Source: Deltaproteobacteria bacterium (GTDB lineage Bacteria; Bdellovibrionota; UBA1018). Taken from it: a stretch of DNA of 6,289 nucleotides. Within the stretch, counting starts at the first letter, position 1. Every line of letters starts with the position of its first letter. Made by a program: the position numbers and the translations under genes. The notes under the pieces were generated by a model, which saw only the letters and a list, made by a program, of their open reading frames with translations, did not search any database and was not told the origin of the DNA. Of the stretch, positions 6,278 through 6,289 are shown piece after piece. Location of the stretch: contig JACQAU010000225.1 in assembly GCA_016194835.1 (NCBI GenBank), positions 1 through 6,289 of the forward strand, given 5' to 3'.

Positions 6278-6289
6278 CGGTATCTCTTA

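Noticed and set aside
1..6289. CRISPR array, tRNA, rRNA or insertion sequence
   Set aside because: No regularly spaced repeats, cloverleaf-like sequence, transposase or terminal inverted repeats with target duplications were seen.

Overview
The window is AT-rich bacterial DNA with two clearly different parts. Positions 1 to about 4997 are a compact run of five genes on the minus strand. Read in transcription order from right to left they are dapB, a dapL-like aminotransferase, etfB, etfA and a membrane iron-sulfur oxidoreductase that leaves the window at base 1. They overlap by 4 bases or are separated by at most 21, so one transcript is likely. The right part, from 5027 to the end, is looser. 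It holds a short exported protein that appears to have lost its C-terminus, about 480 bases with no intact gene, and a small PIN-like protein on the minus strand.

The operon joins two jobs. dapB and dapL belong to the aminotransferase variant of the diaminopimelate/lysine pathway, in which DapL converts tetrahydrodipicolinate to LL-diaminopimelate in one step and so supplies cell wall and lysine precursors. etfB and etfA encode both subunits of an electron transfer flavoprotein, the soluble FAD carrier that takes electrons from acyl-CoA and similar dehydrogenases. The last gene looks like the membrane partner: a NarI/cytochrome b-like multi-helix domain followed by two [4Fe-4S] motifs. It resembles the EtfAB:menaquinone oxidoreductase (EMO) type rather than the classic flavoprotein ETF:quinone oxidoreductase.

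The right part looks like an accessory or eroding region. The exported protein resembles DUF4412-like periplasmic proteins but stops shortly after the conserved G-H-K-C segment. Downstream are a strong hairpin (5556-5590) and the C-terminal remnant of a nucleotidyltransferase-like gene (about 5686-5858) that has no start and carries a one-base frameshift in an A-run. The window ends with an apparently intact DUF5615-type PIN-like gene, a family often found in toxin-antitoxin settings.

The organism is probably Gram-negative, given the export signal, the EMO-type protein and the dapL route. The exported protein and the etf layout recall Bdellovibrionota or the former Deltaproteobacteria, but this is an impression from memory and not a firm assignment. 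I found no convincing evidence of a wholly undescribed system. The most useful leads are the operon combination and the decayed right-hand region.
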